Part shown: in pieces, positions 8,299-16,422 of the stretch | Layout of the letters: every line of letters begins with the position of its first letter | How positions within the stretch are numbered: position 1 is the stretch's first letter | From: an uncultured Bacteroidales bacterium | GTDB lineage: Bacteria > Bacteroidota > Bacteroidia > Bacteroidales > UBA932 | Assembly: GCA_944322585.1 (NCBI GenBank) | Contig: CALUPB010000005.1 | Span: forward strand, 62,001 to 126,000 | Direction: 5' to 3' | DNA length: 64,000 bases | Position numbers and translations under genes: made by a program | The notes under the pieces: model-generated | What the model was told of the DNA's origin: nothing | The model's database searches: none | What the model saw: the letters and a program-made list of their open reading frames with translations, nothing else

Positions 8299-10452
8299 AT
8301 GAAAGCTTATTCAACCCAAAACATCCGCAATGTGGTTCTTCTTGGCAGCACAAAGTCAGGCAAGACCACATTATCTGAAGCGATGCTCTTTGAAGGAAAG
8401 GTCATTGACCGCAGAGGTACTGTTGAGACCAAGAATACCGTCTCGGACAATTCCGAGATAGAGCAGATGAACCAGAGGTCGATCTATGCCACTCCTCTTT
8501 ATGCGGAGTTCATGGACACCAAGTTCAATATCATAGACACTCCGGGCGCCGATGATTTCATAGGCGGAGCGGTGTCTGCATTCAAGGTGTGCGATACAGG
8601 GGTTCTCCTTATAAATGCACAGCAGGGAGTTGAGGTCGGGACTGAGATATTTGCCCGTTATGCAGAGCAGTACGGCATACCTCTTATTGTGGGTATCAAC
8701 CAGCTCGACGGCGAGAAGGCGTCATGGGACAATGTTCTGGAATCAATGAAGGAGGCGTTCGGCAAGAAGCCGGTACTTATCCAGTATCCTGTCAATCCGG
8801 GGCCGTCATTCGACGGGTTCATAGATGTCCTGAAGATGAAATATTATCATTTCAAGGATGACAACGGGACGAGGGAGGATCTTGAAATTCCGGAGGAGCA
8901 CAGGGCTGAAGCAGAGGAATTGAGGTCCGCGCTTATAGAAAGAGCGGCGGAATATGACGATACCCTTATGGAAAAATTCTTCGAGGCAGGTGAACTTTCT
9001 GAAGATGAAATACGCAAGGGTATCGGTATAGGGTGCAAGGCCGGTGATGTGCTTCCGGTCTTCTGCCTGTCTGCAAAGAAAGACATAGGTGTGAAGAGAC
9101 TGATGGAATTCACCATCAAGGTGGCTTCTTCCCCGGCTGACAGGAAGGCACTTACAACGGACGGAAAAGAGATAGAGTGCAAGCAGGATGCTCCTACTAC
9201 ACTTTTCATATATAAAACGGCTGTTGAGCAGCATCTCGGAGAGGTCGCCTATTTCAAGGTGATGTCAGGTGAGTTGACGGAAGGTCAGGATCTTGAGAAT
9301 CCGGAGACCGGGGATAAAGAAAGAATATCGGCGATCTATGCCGTTGCAGGCAAGAAGAAGGAAAAGGTAAGCGACCTTTATGCGGGCGATATCGGATGTA
9401 CGGTGAAGTTGCGTGCGGCCAGAACGAACGTGACTCTCGCCCAGCCGGGATGTGATATCGCGTACGAACATATCAAGTTCCCGGCATCCAAGTTCCGCAC
9501 TGCCATCAAGGCAAAGGAGCAGAAGGATGAGGAGAAGATGGGAGAAGCTCTCGGCAAGATGTCGGCAGAGGATCCGACAATTATAGTGGAATATTCCAAA
9601 GAGTTGAAGCAGACTATCCTTCAGGGACAGGGAGAGCAGCACATCAATATCGTGAAATGGAGACTCCAGAACGAGAACAGGATAGAGATAGATATGTTCG
9701 CTCCGAAGATTTCCTACAGGGAGACCATCACGAAGGTGGCTGTGGCAAGTTACCGTCACAAGAAACAGTCCGGCGGAGCCGGCCAGTTCGGGGAAGTGCA
9801 TCTTCTTGTCTGTCCTATCGTGGAAGGTGTTGAAGCCACGAACCGTTTCAAGATAGACGGGAAAGAGACTGTCCTAAACATCAAGAGCAAGGAAAGTTTC
9901 GATCTTGAGTGGGGCGGCAAGCTCGAATTCTACAACTGTATCGTGGGCGGTGCAATCGATGCCCGCTTTATGCCGGCCATTCTCAAAGGTATAATGGAGA
10001 AGATGAATGAAGGACCTCTGACAGGTTCCCTGGCACGCGATATCCGTGTCTATGTCTTTGACGGAAAGATGCATCCTGTGGATTCCAATGAAATTTCATT
10101 CGTGCTTGCCGCACGCAATGCCTTCAAGGAGGCGTTCCGTAATGCGGGGCCGAAGATCATGGAGCCTATATACAGTCTGGAGGTCATGACCCCGTCGGAA
10201 TATATGGGTGCCTGCATGTCCGATCTTCAGAACCGCAGGGCGCTTATCGAAGGAATGGGCAGCGACAAGGGATTCGATGTGATCAAGGCGAGGGTACCTC
10301 TTGCAGAACTGTACAAGTATTCCACTTCCCTCAGTTCGCTCACTTCCGGCAGCGCGACTTTCAACATGCAGTTCGCAGACTACCAGCCTGTACCTGCCGA
10401 TGTCCAGGAGAAGCTTCTCAAGGCATATGCCGAGCAGGATACTGAAGAGTAA
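8299..10452 (+). CDS. EF-G paralog with degenerate GTPase motifs (EF-G2-like)
   Basis: A 717-residue protein with the whole EF-G architecture: GTPase domain, domain II, and domains III-V, including the domain IV stretch SYRETIT and the C-terminal block with MSDLQNRR. The nucleotide motifs deviate. The P-loop is GSTKSGKTT (16-24). The switch I RGIT motif is replaced by RSIY (60-63). The switch II DTPGH catalytic His is Ala (DTPGADDF, Ala84). NKxD is NQLD (134-137). The His and switch I Thr are needed for GTP hydrolysis in canonical EF-G. From memory, a Bacteroides thetaiotaomicron paralog (EF-G2) supports translocation without GTPase activity and aids gut colonisation; this looks like its counterpart. 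It is not the main fusA, which would sit with ribosomal genes. Confidence 0.9.
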   Translation: MKAYSTQNIRNVVLLGSTKSGKTTLSEAMLFEGKVIDRRGTVETKNTVSDNSEIEQMNQRSIYATPLYAEFMDTKFNIIDTPGADDFIGGAVSAFKVCDTGVLLINAQQGVEVGTEIFARYAEQYGIPLIVGINQLDGEKASWDNVLESMKEAFGKKPVLIQYPVNPGPSFDGFIDVLKMKYYHFKDDNGTREDLEIPEEHRAEAEELRSALIERAAEYDDTLMEKFFEAGELSEDEIRKGIGIGCKAGDVLPVFCLSAKKDIGVKRLMEFTIKVASSPADRKALTTDGKEIECKQDAPTTLFIYKTAVEQHLGEVAYFKVMSGELTEGQDLENPETGDKERISAIYAVAGKKKEKVSDLYAGDIGCTVKLRAARTNVTLAQPGCDIAYEHIKFPASKFRTAIKAKEQKDEEKMGEALGKMSAEDPTIIVEYSKELKQTILQGQGEQHINIVKWRLQNENRIEIDMFAPKISYRETITKVAVASYRHKKQSGGAGQFGEVHLLVCPIVEGVEATNRFKIDGKETVLNIKSKESFDLEWGGKLEFYNCIVGGAIDARFMPAILKGIMEKMNEGPLTGSLARDIRVYVFDGKMHPVDSNEISFVLAARNAFKEAFRNAGPKIMEPIYSLEVMTPSEYMGACMSDLQNRRALIEGMGSDKGFDVIKARVPLAELYKYSTSLSSLTSGSATFNMQFADYQPVPADVQEKLLKAYAEQDTEE

Positions 10453-10453
10453 G

Positions 10454-10469
10454 ATGAGGTCAACCTCAT
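10454..10469. other. Short palindrome after the EF-G gene
   Basis: ATGAGGT CA ACCTCAT, starting two bases after the stop codon, is a perfect 7-bp inverted repeat. The same arms occur around the repeat remnant at 34561-34590, so this may be a collapsed repeat end and not a terminator. Confidence 0.5.
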
Positions 10470-10486
10470 GTATATGCTATAATACA

Positions 10487-10545
10487 GGGGCGGCTCAAAT
10501 GGATTTCAATGTTTGTAAAGCAGGCATATCCTTTTGAGTCGCCCC
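10487..10545 (+). repeat. Dispersed palindromic repeat, copy A
   Basis: A 59-bp element with 16-17-bp imperfect arms (GGGGCGGCTCAAATGG and CCTTTTGAGTCGCCCC) and a loop containing TTTCAATGTTTG. Related copies lie at 40392-40460 and, inverted, at 50516-50635. As RNA it would fold into a long hairpin downstream of the EF-G gene and could terminate it. Confidence 0.65.
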
Positions 10546-10557
10546 GAATTGAATGAT

Positions 10558-11256
10558 ATGATTATGGGAACAATGGGAAAATTTGCCGCGGCGGTCATGC
10601 TGCCTTTGATGATGGCCTGCGGAAACGGGTCAGGCAACGGGAACAGGTCTGCCGGAGATCCGGATGCAGGCAGGTCGCAGGGCAAGCCGTCGGCTGAAAC
10701 GGTACAGAAAGCCGGGGACGGAAATGCGGTTATCGGGACAATAATGTCGCGCAGGAGCATCAGGAAGTACAAGCCACAGCCTGTGGAACGGGAAAAGATG
10801 GAACTGATAGCCCGGTGCGGTATCAATGCCCCGAACGGGATGAACCGTCAGTCCTGGGAAATCAGGATAGTGGACAATCCGGAATTCATAGACGGAGTGA
10901 CGCAGCTCTATCTCAAGGAAAACCCGCAGGCTGCGGAAGAACCGGGGTTCAGGAACATGTTCCGTAACGCTCCGACAGTAGTGTTCATTGCTAACGATCC
11001 GTCATATGGCATGTCACAGATAGATTGCGGACTCCTCGGCGGGAATATGGTACTGGCCGCAAAGTCGTTGGGGATCGGAAGCTGCTGCCTTGGCGGGCCT
11101 GCCCGGTTTATGCACAGCCCTGCTGCAGCCGGCTACCTTGAGCAGCTTGGCTTCAGCGAGGGCTATGAACTTCTTTATATTATCGGTTTCGGATACCCGG
11201 ACGAATCTCCTGAAGCAAGACCCCGGGACTGGTCGAAGGTCAAATTCATAGACTGA
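10558..11256 (+). CDS. Nitroreductase-family lipoprotein
   Basis: The frame gives a 232-residue protein from the ATG at 10558. The N-terminus is a lipoprotein signal with lipobox MMAC at about residues 15-18, then a Gly/Asn/Ser/Asp-rich linker of about 45 residues, then a nitroreductase domain. Its features are IMSRRSIRKYKPQPVE (FMN phosphate binding), APNGMNRQSWE and LGIGSCCLGGP. Nitroreductase-like proteins use FMN and NAD(P)H to reduce nitroaromatics or quinones. Lipid anchoring of such an enzyme is unusual because FMN and NAD(P)H are cytoplasmic, although similar exported forms exist in Bacteroidetes. The upstream ATG-like start at 10534 lies in the repeat and would spoil the signal peptide. 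Confidence 0.82.
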   Translation: MIMGTMGKFAAAVMLPLMMACGNGSGNGNRSAGDPDAGRSQGKPSAETVQKAGDGNAVIGTIMSRRSIRKYKPQPVEREKMELIARCGINAPNGMNRQSWEIRIVDNPEFIDGVTQLYLKENPQAAEEPGFRNMFRNAPTVVFIANDPSYGMSQIDCGLLGGNMVLAAKSLGIGSCCLGGPARFMHSPAAAGYLEQLGFSEGYELLYIIGFGYPDESPEARPRDWSKVKFID

Positions 11257-11257
11257 A

Positions 11258-12346
11258 CTATTCCAGACCGTATTTTTTCAGGATTTTGAGGACAGGCTTT
11301 TCAATGGACTTGGCCCAGTACATGTAACCCCAGTCTGACGGATGTGTCCCGTCCACGGACGTGTCTTTGCTCGGATCGGAAGCATTGGTCTGGATGAAAT
11401 ACACATTGTCGTATTTTTTCACGGCCTCTGCCATAAGCTTGGCTGCCATATCCTGTTTGGCCTGTTCTGCTCTGTCGTTCGACTTGTTGAAGTTACGGCT
11501 TTCCCGGTAGATGGTCTGCATGAAGATGAGCGGAATTCCAGGCTTGGCTGCCTGTATCTTTTCGATGAAAGGGAATAGCCGGTCTTCTATCATCTGTGCT
11601 CCAGGGTTGGAAAACGCGTCGAAAATCATTGCGTCGATATCTTCGGCGGCTATCAGGACATCGGCGAAATACGGCTGCATCTTGCAGTTGCCGCTGCAGC
11701 CGAGACTCAGAAGCTGGATTCCGGTATTGCGCATGAACTGCATAGGATAGCTCATCCCCGGACGGCTTATGCTGATGCCCTGCGTGAAGCTGGAGCCGAA
11801 GATTGCCACTCTGTGCCGGAAAGGAGACTCCAACGCTTCGATTGCAGCTCCTTCCTCCACGCCTATCTTTACCGAATATTCTTCGCTGTAGATAGGAAGA
11901 TAAAGCATACAGTCTTTTTCGGTCCTGTCCATATCCTTTATGAGTACGCAGTTGCCGCGGTCTCTGCCGTCGGCTTTCGATGCCGCGTATACCCATTCCC
12001 CGTCAGCGTTCTTGATATAGAGGTCGTATCCCCTGAGGGCTATGCCCATGGTATTCTCCCCGTGATTCATGTATCCGAATTCGGACTTGACGGAAATGGT
12101 CGACGAATTGGTCCTGAACAGGACTGCCAGGCCGGCGGAGCATCTTACCTGTTCGTTTTCCCCTTTCGTAAATCCCTTGAAACGGCAGGTGTCTACCCTG
12201 TGGTAAGGATTCGGAGTGTCCATCAGCTTTCCGATAAGGTTGAGATCGGTAGCTTCGGTGAATGTGTACTTTACATTCTTGGGTGTCTGGGCTGCGGCAG
12301 ATATGGTCAGCAGTGCCGCAACGGAAATGAGTAGGATTCTTTTCAT
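11258..12346 (-). CDS. Secreted SGNH/GDSL hydrolase with GxDLY domain
   Basis: A 362-residue exported esterase candidate. After a signal peptide (about 1-19) comes a beta-rich N-terminal domain containing GYDLY, the signature of the GxDLY domain that accompanies SGNH hydrolases in Bacteroidetes. The catalytic domain has block I IFGSSFTQG (nucleophile Ser), the GCSGNC block (Gly/Asn oxyanion) and VDGTHPSDWGY (Asp-x-x-His). Such enzymes deacetylate polysaccharides or other esters. Its stop lies one base from that of the convergent nitroreductase gene. Confidence 0.88.
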   Translation of the reverse strand: MKRILLISVAALLTISAAAQTPKNVKYTFTEATDLNLIGKLMDTPNPYHRVDTCRFKGFTKGENEQVRCSAGLAVLFRTNSSTISVKSEFGYMNHGENTMGIALRGYDLYIKNADGEWVYAASKADGRDRGNCVLIKDMDRTEKDCMLYLPIYSEEYSVKIGVEEGAAIEALESPFRHRVAIFGSSFTQGISISRPGMSYPMQFMRNTGIQLLSLGCSGNCKMQPYFADVLIAAEDIDAMIFDAFSNPGAQMIEDRLFPFIEKIQAAKPGIPLIFMQTIYRESRNFNKSNDRAEQAKQDMAAKLMAEAVKKYDNVYFIQTNASDPSKDTSVDGTHPSDWGYMYWAKSIEKPVLKILKKYGLE

Positions 12347-12488
12347 CGGTTTATTGTCTTTTAACGTATATGCAGTCTGTCTTCAGCCTGATGTACTGCC
12401 GGTTGACTTGCTGTCAGTTGTGATGATTGCATGCCAATGACCGTCAAGTCACGGGTACGGTGCCGAACAGGAGTGCTAAATTAGAAAA

Positions 12489-12516
12489 TTTGGCGGGATT
12501 CCGGCACGTTTGGCGG
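12489..12516. promoter_or_regulatory. Direct repeat TTTGGCGG, possible operator
   Basis: TTTGGCGG occurs at 12489-12496 and 12509-12516, 20 bp apart (about two helix turns), 30 bp upstream of the -7 box of the transporter gene. The arrangement suits an AraC-like or other tandem-binding regulator. No cognate regulator is adjacent. Confidence 0.4.
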
Positions 12517-12545
12517 AAATATTCTGTATAATTCATTTTCTTTTT

Positions 12546-12553
12546 TACCTTTG
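12546..12553 (+). promoter_or_regulatory. -7 box of the sugar-phosphate transporter
   Basis: TACCTTTG fits TAnnTTTG and lies 62 bases before the start codon. No clear -33 box is present at the proper distance; the direct repeat upstream may stand in for it through an activator. Confidence 0.5.
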
Positions 12554-12614
12554 CCGACTGTAATCCAGACGAAGCCCCATGGCTTCAGAAGTTTCTTGAC
12601 CAACCCGGCATAAG

Positions 12615-14012
12615 ATGAGCCTATATTCATTCTACAGAGTCAGCAAGCCTTCACGGGAGAAGGTTCCTCAGGAACAGGTACAGTCCAGATATAAAGTATT
12701 GAGAAACCGGACCTTCTGGGCTACAGTCGTAGCATACAGCCTCTACTATGTGTGCCGTATGAGTCTGAGCGTGGTGAAGCAGCCGATAATCGACAGCGGA
12801 GTCCTGACTCCGGGACAGCTGGGCCTGATAGGGTCGGCATTCCTTTTCGTATATGCGGCAGGGAAATTCACCAACGGATTCATAGCGGATTACTGCAATA
12901 TAAAGAGATTTATGGCCACGGGCCTTTTAGTGTCTTCCCTCATCAATCTGATCCTGGGTGTTACAGGTCTTCTTGAAGGGACGGCAGGCATAGTGTCCGT
13001 GCTGCTTTTCTTCATTTTCGCTGTCCTGTGGGGCATCAACGGGTGGGCCCAGTCCATGGGATCCCCGCCGGGAGTCATACAGCTTTCCAGATGGTTCCCT
13101 CTATCGAAAAGGGGAACGTTCTACAGTATTTTCAGTTCCACCCCGTATATCGGAGAATTCCTCGCATTTATCATTGTGGGTGCGGTCGTCGGAGCCATGG
13201 GCTGGCAGTACGGTTTCATATTCGCGGCCGTAGCCGGTCTGACAGGTTCGGCGGTTATCCTTTTCTTTGTGTCGGACAATCCTGAAAGCAAGGGCCTCCC
13301 GTCCATCCAGGAGATTTCGGGCGAGGCTCCGAGGAAAGAGGATACGATGCCTACGGTCAAGCTCCAGAAGATGGTGCTTTCGCATCCCGGTATCTGGATC
13401 ATTGCCGCATCGAGTGCTTTCGTCTATATAACCAAATATGCAATAGCAGGTTGGGGAGTGCTTTTCCTTCAGAAAGCAAAGGATTTCTCCCTTGAAAACG
13501 CGACTCAGATCATTGCATTTTCGGCGGCTTTCGGAGTTGTCGGGACTGTCATTGCAGGATGGCTTTCCGATACTCTTTTCAAGGGTGACAGGGTGAAACC
13601 GGCCATTGTTTCCGGGATGCTGAGCTTTGTTTCCCTCGGACTTTTCCTTTTTACGGAAGGCTCATATACTGTCAATATAATATATGTATCGTTTTTCAGC
13701 CTTTTCATAGGAGTCCTGTATTGTATTGTGGCCGGACTGATGGCAGTGGATATAGTGCCGCGCAAGGCGACAGGGGCGGCACTCGGGGTAGTCGGTATCT
13801 CAAGCTATGCAGCGGCCGGTCTGCAGGATATCACGAGCGGCTATCTTATAGAAGGGTTTTCCTCTGCTCCTGAAATGGTCGAGGGTCTGACGGAAGCGGA
13901 GATACTTGCGGCTACATCATATGATTTCGGGCCGGTGTCCGTTTTCTGGCTTGTGGCTTCCCTGATAGCTTTCCTGCTGCCTGTAATGATGTGGAGGAAA
14001 ATGAAGCTATAG
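12615..14012 (+). CDS. MFS organophosphate:phosphate antiporter (GlpT/UhpT-like)
   Basis: A 465-residue major-facilitator transporter of the organophosphate antiporter family, exchanging glycerol-3-phosphate or hexose phosphates for phosphate across the inner membrane. The segment around residues 30-60 (WATVVAYSLYYVCRMSLSVVKQ) is the conserved first helix with its substrate-site Arg, followed by GKFTNGFIADYCNIKRF and WGINGWAQSMGSPPGVIQLSRWF, the family hallmark. Twelve hydrophobic segments are visible. The stop codon is shared in palindromic form with miaA (CTATAG, 14007-14012). The exact substrate is not readable. Confidence 0.9.
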   Translation: MSLYSFYRVSKPSREKVPQEQVQSRYKVLRNRTFWATVVAYSLYYVCRMSLSVVKQPIIDSGVLTPGQLGLIGSAFLFVYAAGKFTNGFIADYCNIKRFMATGLLVSSLINLILGVTGLLEGTAGIVSVLLFFIFAVLWGINGWAQSMGSPPGVIQLSRWFPLSKRGTFYSIFSSTPYIGEFLAFIIVGAVVGAMGWQYGFIFAAVAGLTGSAVILFFVSDNPESKGLPSIQEISGEAPRKEDTMPTVKLQKMVLSHPGIWIIAASSAFVYITKYAIAGWGVLFLQKAKDFSLENATQIIAFSAAFGVVGTVIAGWLSDTLFKGDRVKPAIVSGMLSFVSLGLFLFTEGSYTVNIIYVSFFSLFIGVLYCIVAGLMAVDIVPRKATGAALGVVGISSYAAAGLQDITSGYLIEGFSSAPEMVEGLTEAEILAATSYDFGPVSVFWLVASLIAFLLPVMMWRKMKL

Positions 14013-15131
14013 GCTGAGCCAGCGTATCTCCCTGTCCCGTTTCCACCAGGACATCTGCCGCTTGGCGTAGTGGCGGGTATTCCTCTGTATCAGTTCTATG
14101 GCCCTTTCCAGTGAATATACCGGCCCGTCTCCCTTTTCGGTGCCGAGTTTCCCTTTTTTCTGCATGTCAGCTTTGCCCGTCCTGATGCAGAGTTCCCCCT
14201 TTGTCTGCATGTCGGCTTTGCCCGTTCCGGTGCCGAGTTTCTCTCTTTTCTGCATGTCAGTCTGCTGTCGTCCGGGATATTCCGTGCCGTTTCTTTCCTG
14301 TCCGGTGCCGCTCCGGGCTATATCCGGACTTCCCGGCCGGGCGGTCATTGTTGTGTCATAATTGTCTGGTGCGCTTGTGGTTGCCATATAGTCGAACCAT
14401 GCGAATATCTCCCTGTAGCCCACGGTCTGTAGGGCTGTCAGTTCACGGAATGGAAGCAATGACCGGACCTCTTCCACCAATCCGGCTTTCACCATGCCGT
14501 AGACACGGCTGTTTATCCTTGCGTACAGTTCTTCACGCGGCCTCGTGAGGCCGATTTTCTCTATTGCGAAATCTCTCTGTCTGCATGGAGATGTCTTGAA
14601 GGAAGAAAACGGGCGTCCCGTCATCAGGCATACTTCCAGCGCCCTGATGACTCTCTGGCCGTTGGCGATGTCGATTGTGGCATAACTTTCAGGGTCGAGA
14701 CGTCTGAGATCCAGTCTCAGCGACTCCACTCCTTCCGATGTGAGTCTTGCATTAAGCTGCCGTCTGAGTTCCGGGTCGGCTTCCGGAAAATCATCGAGTC
14801 CGTTGCATACAGCGTCTATATAGAATCCGGAACCTCCGCACATCACGAGAGTGTCGTGTCCTTCGTCGAACAGTCTGTGGATAAGGCGGAGCGCTTCAAT
14901 CTCATACTTTCCTGCGGTGTATGGCTCTGTGACGGAATGCGACCGGATGAAGTAATGCTTTACAGCAGCCAGCTGGTCCGGGGACGGCACGGCAGTCCCA
15001 ATCCGCATTTCCCTGTATATCTGTCGTGAGTCGCAGGAGATTATCGGCGACCCGTAATGCCGGGCGACTTCAATGCTATAGTCAGTCTTGCCTACAGCCG
15101 TGGGCCCCAGAATGACAATAAGCCGTTTCAC
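14007..15131 (-). CDS. miaA: tRNA dimethylallyltransferase with repeat insertion
   Basis: MiaA transfers a dimethylallyl group to N6 of A37 in tRNAs reading UNN codons. The 374-residue frame has the P-loop GPTAVGKT (9-16), the SCDSRQIYREM substrate motif, GGSGFYIDAV and the late GYREIFAWF and RNTRHYAKRQMSWW motifs. Normal length is near 300. The excess is an insertion at residues about 251-338, placed between GYREIF and the C-terminal helices. It is Thr/Gly/Lys-rich with near-tandem units (TGKADMQ.KG.L), encoded by imperfect DNA repeats at 14128-14270. All conserved motifs remain. Three bases separate it from the upstream TnpR-like gene, so they form an operon. Confidence 0.94.
   Translation of the reverse strand: MKRLIVILGPTAVGKTDYSIEVARHYGSPIISCDSRQIYREMRIGTAVPSPDQLAAVKHYFIRSHSVTEPYTAGKYEIEALRLIHRLFDEGHDTLVMCGGSGFYIDAVCNGLDDFPEADPELRRQLNARLTSEGVESLRLDLRRLDPESYATIDIANGQRVIRALEVCLMTGRPFSSFKTSPCRQRDFAIEKIGLTRPREELYARINSRVYGMVKAGLVEEVRSLLPFRELTALQTVGYREIFAWFDYMATTSAPDNYDTTMTARPGSPDIARSGTGQERNGTEYPGRQQTDMQKREKLGTGTGKADMQTKGELCIRTGKADMQKKGKLGTEKGDGPVYSLERAIELIQRNTRHYAKRQMSWWKRDREIRWLSL
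14117..14381 (-). repeat. Low-complexity tandem-repeat insertion within miaA
   Basis: On the plus strand the unit TCTGCATGTC followed by GGCTTTGCCCGT or close variants recurs at roughly 60-bp spacing, with GGTGCCGAGTTTC also repeated at 14130 and 14230. It stays in frame and encodes a charged loop absent from typical MiaA. Confidence 0.7.
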
Positions 15132-15134
15132 AGG

Positions 15135-15674
15135 CTATTCGTCCTCTTCGGATTCATCGTATACTTCCTTGCCGTCCTCATCGTCTCCGTCAGAGTCTCC
15201 GTCATTGTCGTCCCAGTCGTCATCTTCGTTTTCAGGGGCATTCTTTTTCTCGTCGGGAAGGTCTTCAAAAGCTACATATCCGTTTTCGAACTCTATAGGA
15301 TCAGGTCCTTTGGAGTCCACAAGCTGGGGATATGCAACTCCGGCCCTGATTTCCGTCTCTCCTTCGTAAGTGACAATCACGCTCTTGGCATTCGTCGTAT
15401 CATAGAAATAGGTGAATGAGACTTCTCCTTTCTTCAGGGTCTGCTCAAGCGTTACGGAATCTATTGTGCCTGCCCCGAGGTCGAAGATGCCGTATCTGGA
15501 TTTCACATTCCCGTCCTTGTCCATAGCCTTGAACAGTACCATCTGGTCCTGGGGGAAACCCATGTCTGCCCGCATCTGTTTTGAGAAAGTGTAGAGCGAG
15601 GAATTCGCCCGCAGTTCATAAACCCTTGCAAAGCCCTTGATCCCGGGAAGGGAAACTCTGTATTTCAAAACCAT
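15135..15674 (-). CDS. IS1096 TnpR-like / pRiA4b ORF-3-like protein with acidic tail
   Basis: A 179-residue protein whose first 135 residues match the plasmid pRiA4b ORF-3-like / IS1096 passenger TnpR family pattern (YRVSLPGIKGFARVYELRA, YTFSKQMRADMGFPQDQM, GEVSFTYFYDTT). Despite the transposon-derived name, in Bacteroidetes these are ordinary chromosomal genes of unknown role. The last 35 residues are almost purely Asp/Glu. It directly precedes miaA (3-base gap). I see no transposon around it. Confidence 0.75.
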   Translation of the reverse strand: MVLKYRVSLPGIKGFARVYELRANSSLYTFSKQMRADMGFPQDQMVLFKAMDKDGNVKSRYGIFDLGAGTIDSVTLEQTLKKGEVSFTYFYDTTNAKSVIVTYEGETEIRAGVAYPQLVDSKGPDPIEFENGYVAFEDLPDEKKNAPENEDDDWDDNDGDSDGDDEDGKEVYDESEEDE

Positions 15675-15762
15675 ATCAGAATAGAATTATCATTAAGGTC
15701 TGTATCCCGGGAAACGGCCTCCCGGATAAAGCAAGCCAAAGGTACAAAATATTTCGGTGCGG

Positions 15763-15793
15763 TTGCAGAATTATCCAAAAAATACTAAATTTG
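15763..15793 (+). promoter_or_regulatory. Consensus promoter of the YigZ gene
   Basis: TTG at 15763-15765 and TAAATTTG at 15786-15793 are separated by 20 bp, an excellent match to the Bacteroidetes consensus. Transcription would begin about at 15799, almost on the ATG at 15802. This rules out the upstream start at 15757 and suggests a nearly leaderless mRNA. Confidence 0.75.
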
Positions 15794-15801
15794 AAGTCTG
15801 T

Positions 15802-16422
15802 ATGGATGAAGTTCACGGTCAGATGCAGGATACTTTCAGGAGCATTTCCTCTCCTGCCCGCGGGCTTTTCAAGGATAACGGCAGCAGGTTCATAGCCTGT
15901 GCCTATCCTGTGGAGACGGAGGATGAAGTCAAAGAGATCGTTGATTCGCTGAAGAAAGAGTATCACGATGCCAGGCATCATTGCTATGCCTATCGTCTCG
16001 GTTATCTCGGGGACCGCTTCAGGGCCAATGATGACGGCGAACCCTCCGGATCAGCCGGCCGGCCTATTCTGGGACAGATAGATTCAAATGCATTGAGCGA
16101 CATACTTATCGTCGTTGTCCGCTATTTCGGCGGAATAAAGCTTGGCATACCGGGGCTGATAAGGGCCTACAGGACATCGTCTGCCGATGCCATTGCCAAT
16201 GCCCGGATAGTGGAAAAGGTGGCGGCAAGGATGTTCAGGGTTTCGTTCGGCTATATGGAGATGAACGGTGTGATGAAAATTGTCAAGGAGCTCGGTCTGA
16301 CACCATGCAACCAGGATTTCGGAATGGCCTGCTCCCTTGATGTTGCGGTGAGACTTTCGGCGGCTGATGATTTCATTGCCAGACTATCGGGGCTCGGGGG
16401 CTGCGATGTAACGGAACTTTGA
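15802..16422 (+). CDS. YigZ/IMPACT family protein
   Basis: A 206-residue member of the YigZ (UPF0029, IMPACT N-terminal) family, related to the yeast Yih1/IMPACT regulators of translation; the bacterial role is unclear. Visible hallmarks are the YRLGYLGDRFRANDDGEPSGSAGRPILGQI block and VVRYFGGIKLGIPGLIRAY, followed by a C-terminal DUF1949-like domain. The start is chosen from the promoter position; a start at 15757 would put the promoter inside the coding region. Confidence 0.9.
   Translation: MDEVHGQMQDTFRSISSPARGLFKDNGSRFIACAYPVETEDEVKEIVDSLKKEYHDARHHCYAYRLGYLGDRFRANDDGEPSGSAGRPILGQIDSNALSDILIVVVRYFGGIKLGIPGLIRAYRTSSADAIANARIVEKVAARMFRVSFGYMEMNGVMKIVKELGLTPCNQDFGMACSLDVAVRLSAADDFIARLSGLGGCDVTEL

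Noticed and set aside
15135..15674. Transposon remnant, because the protein resembles an IS1096 passenger gene product
   Set aside because: No transposase, terminal inverted repeats or target duplication is visible, and the gene is tightly coupled to miaA.
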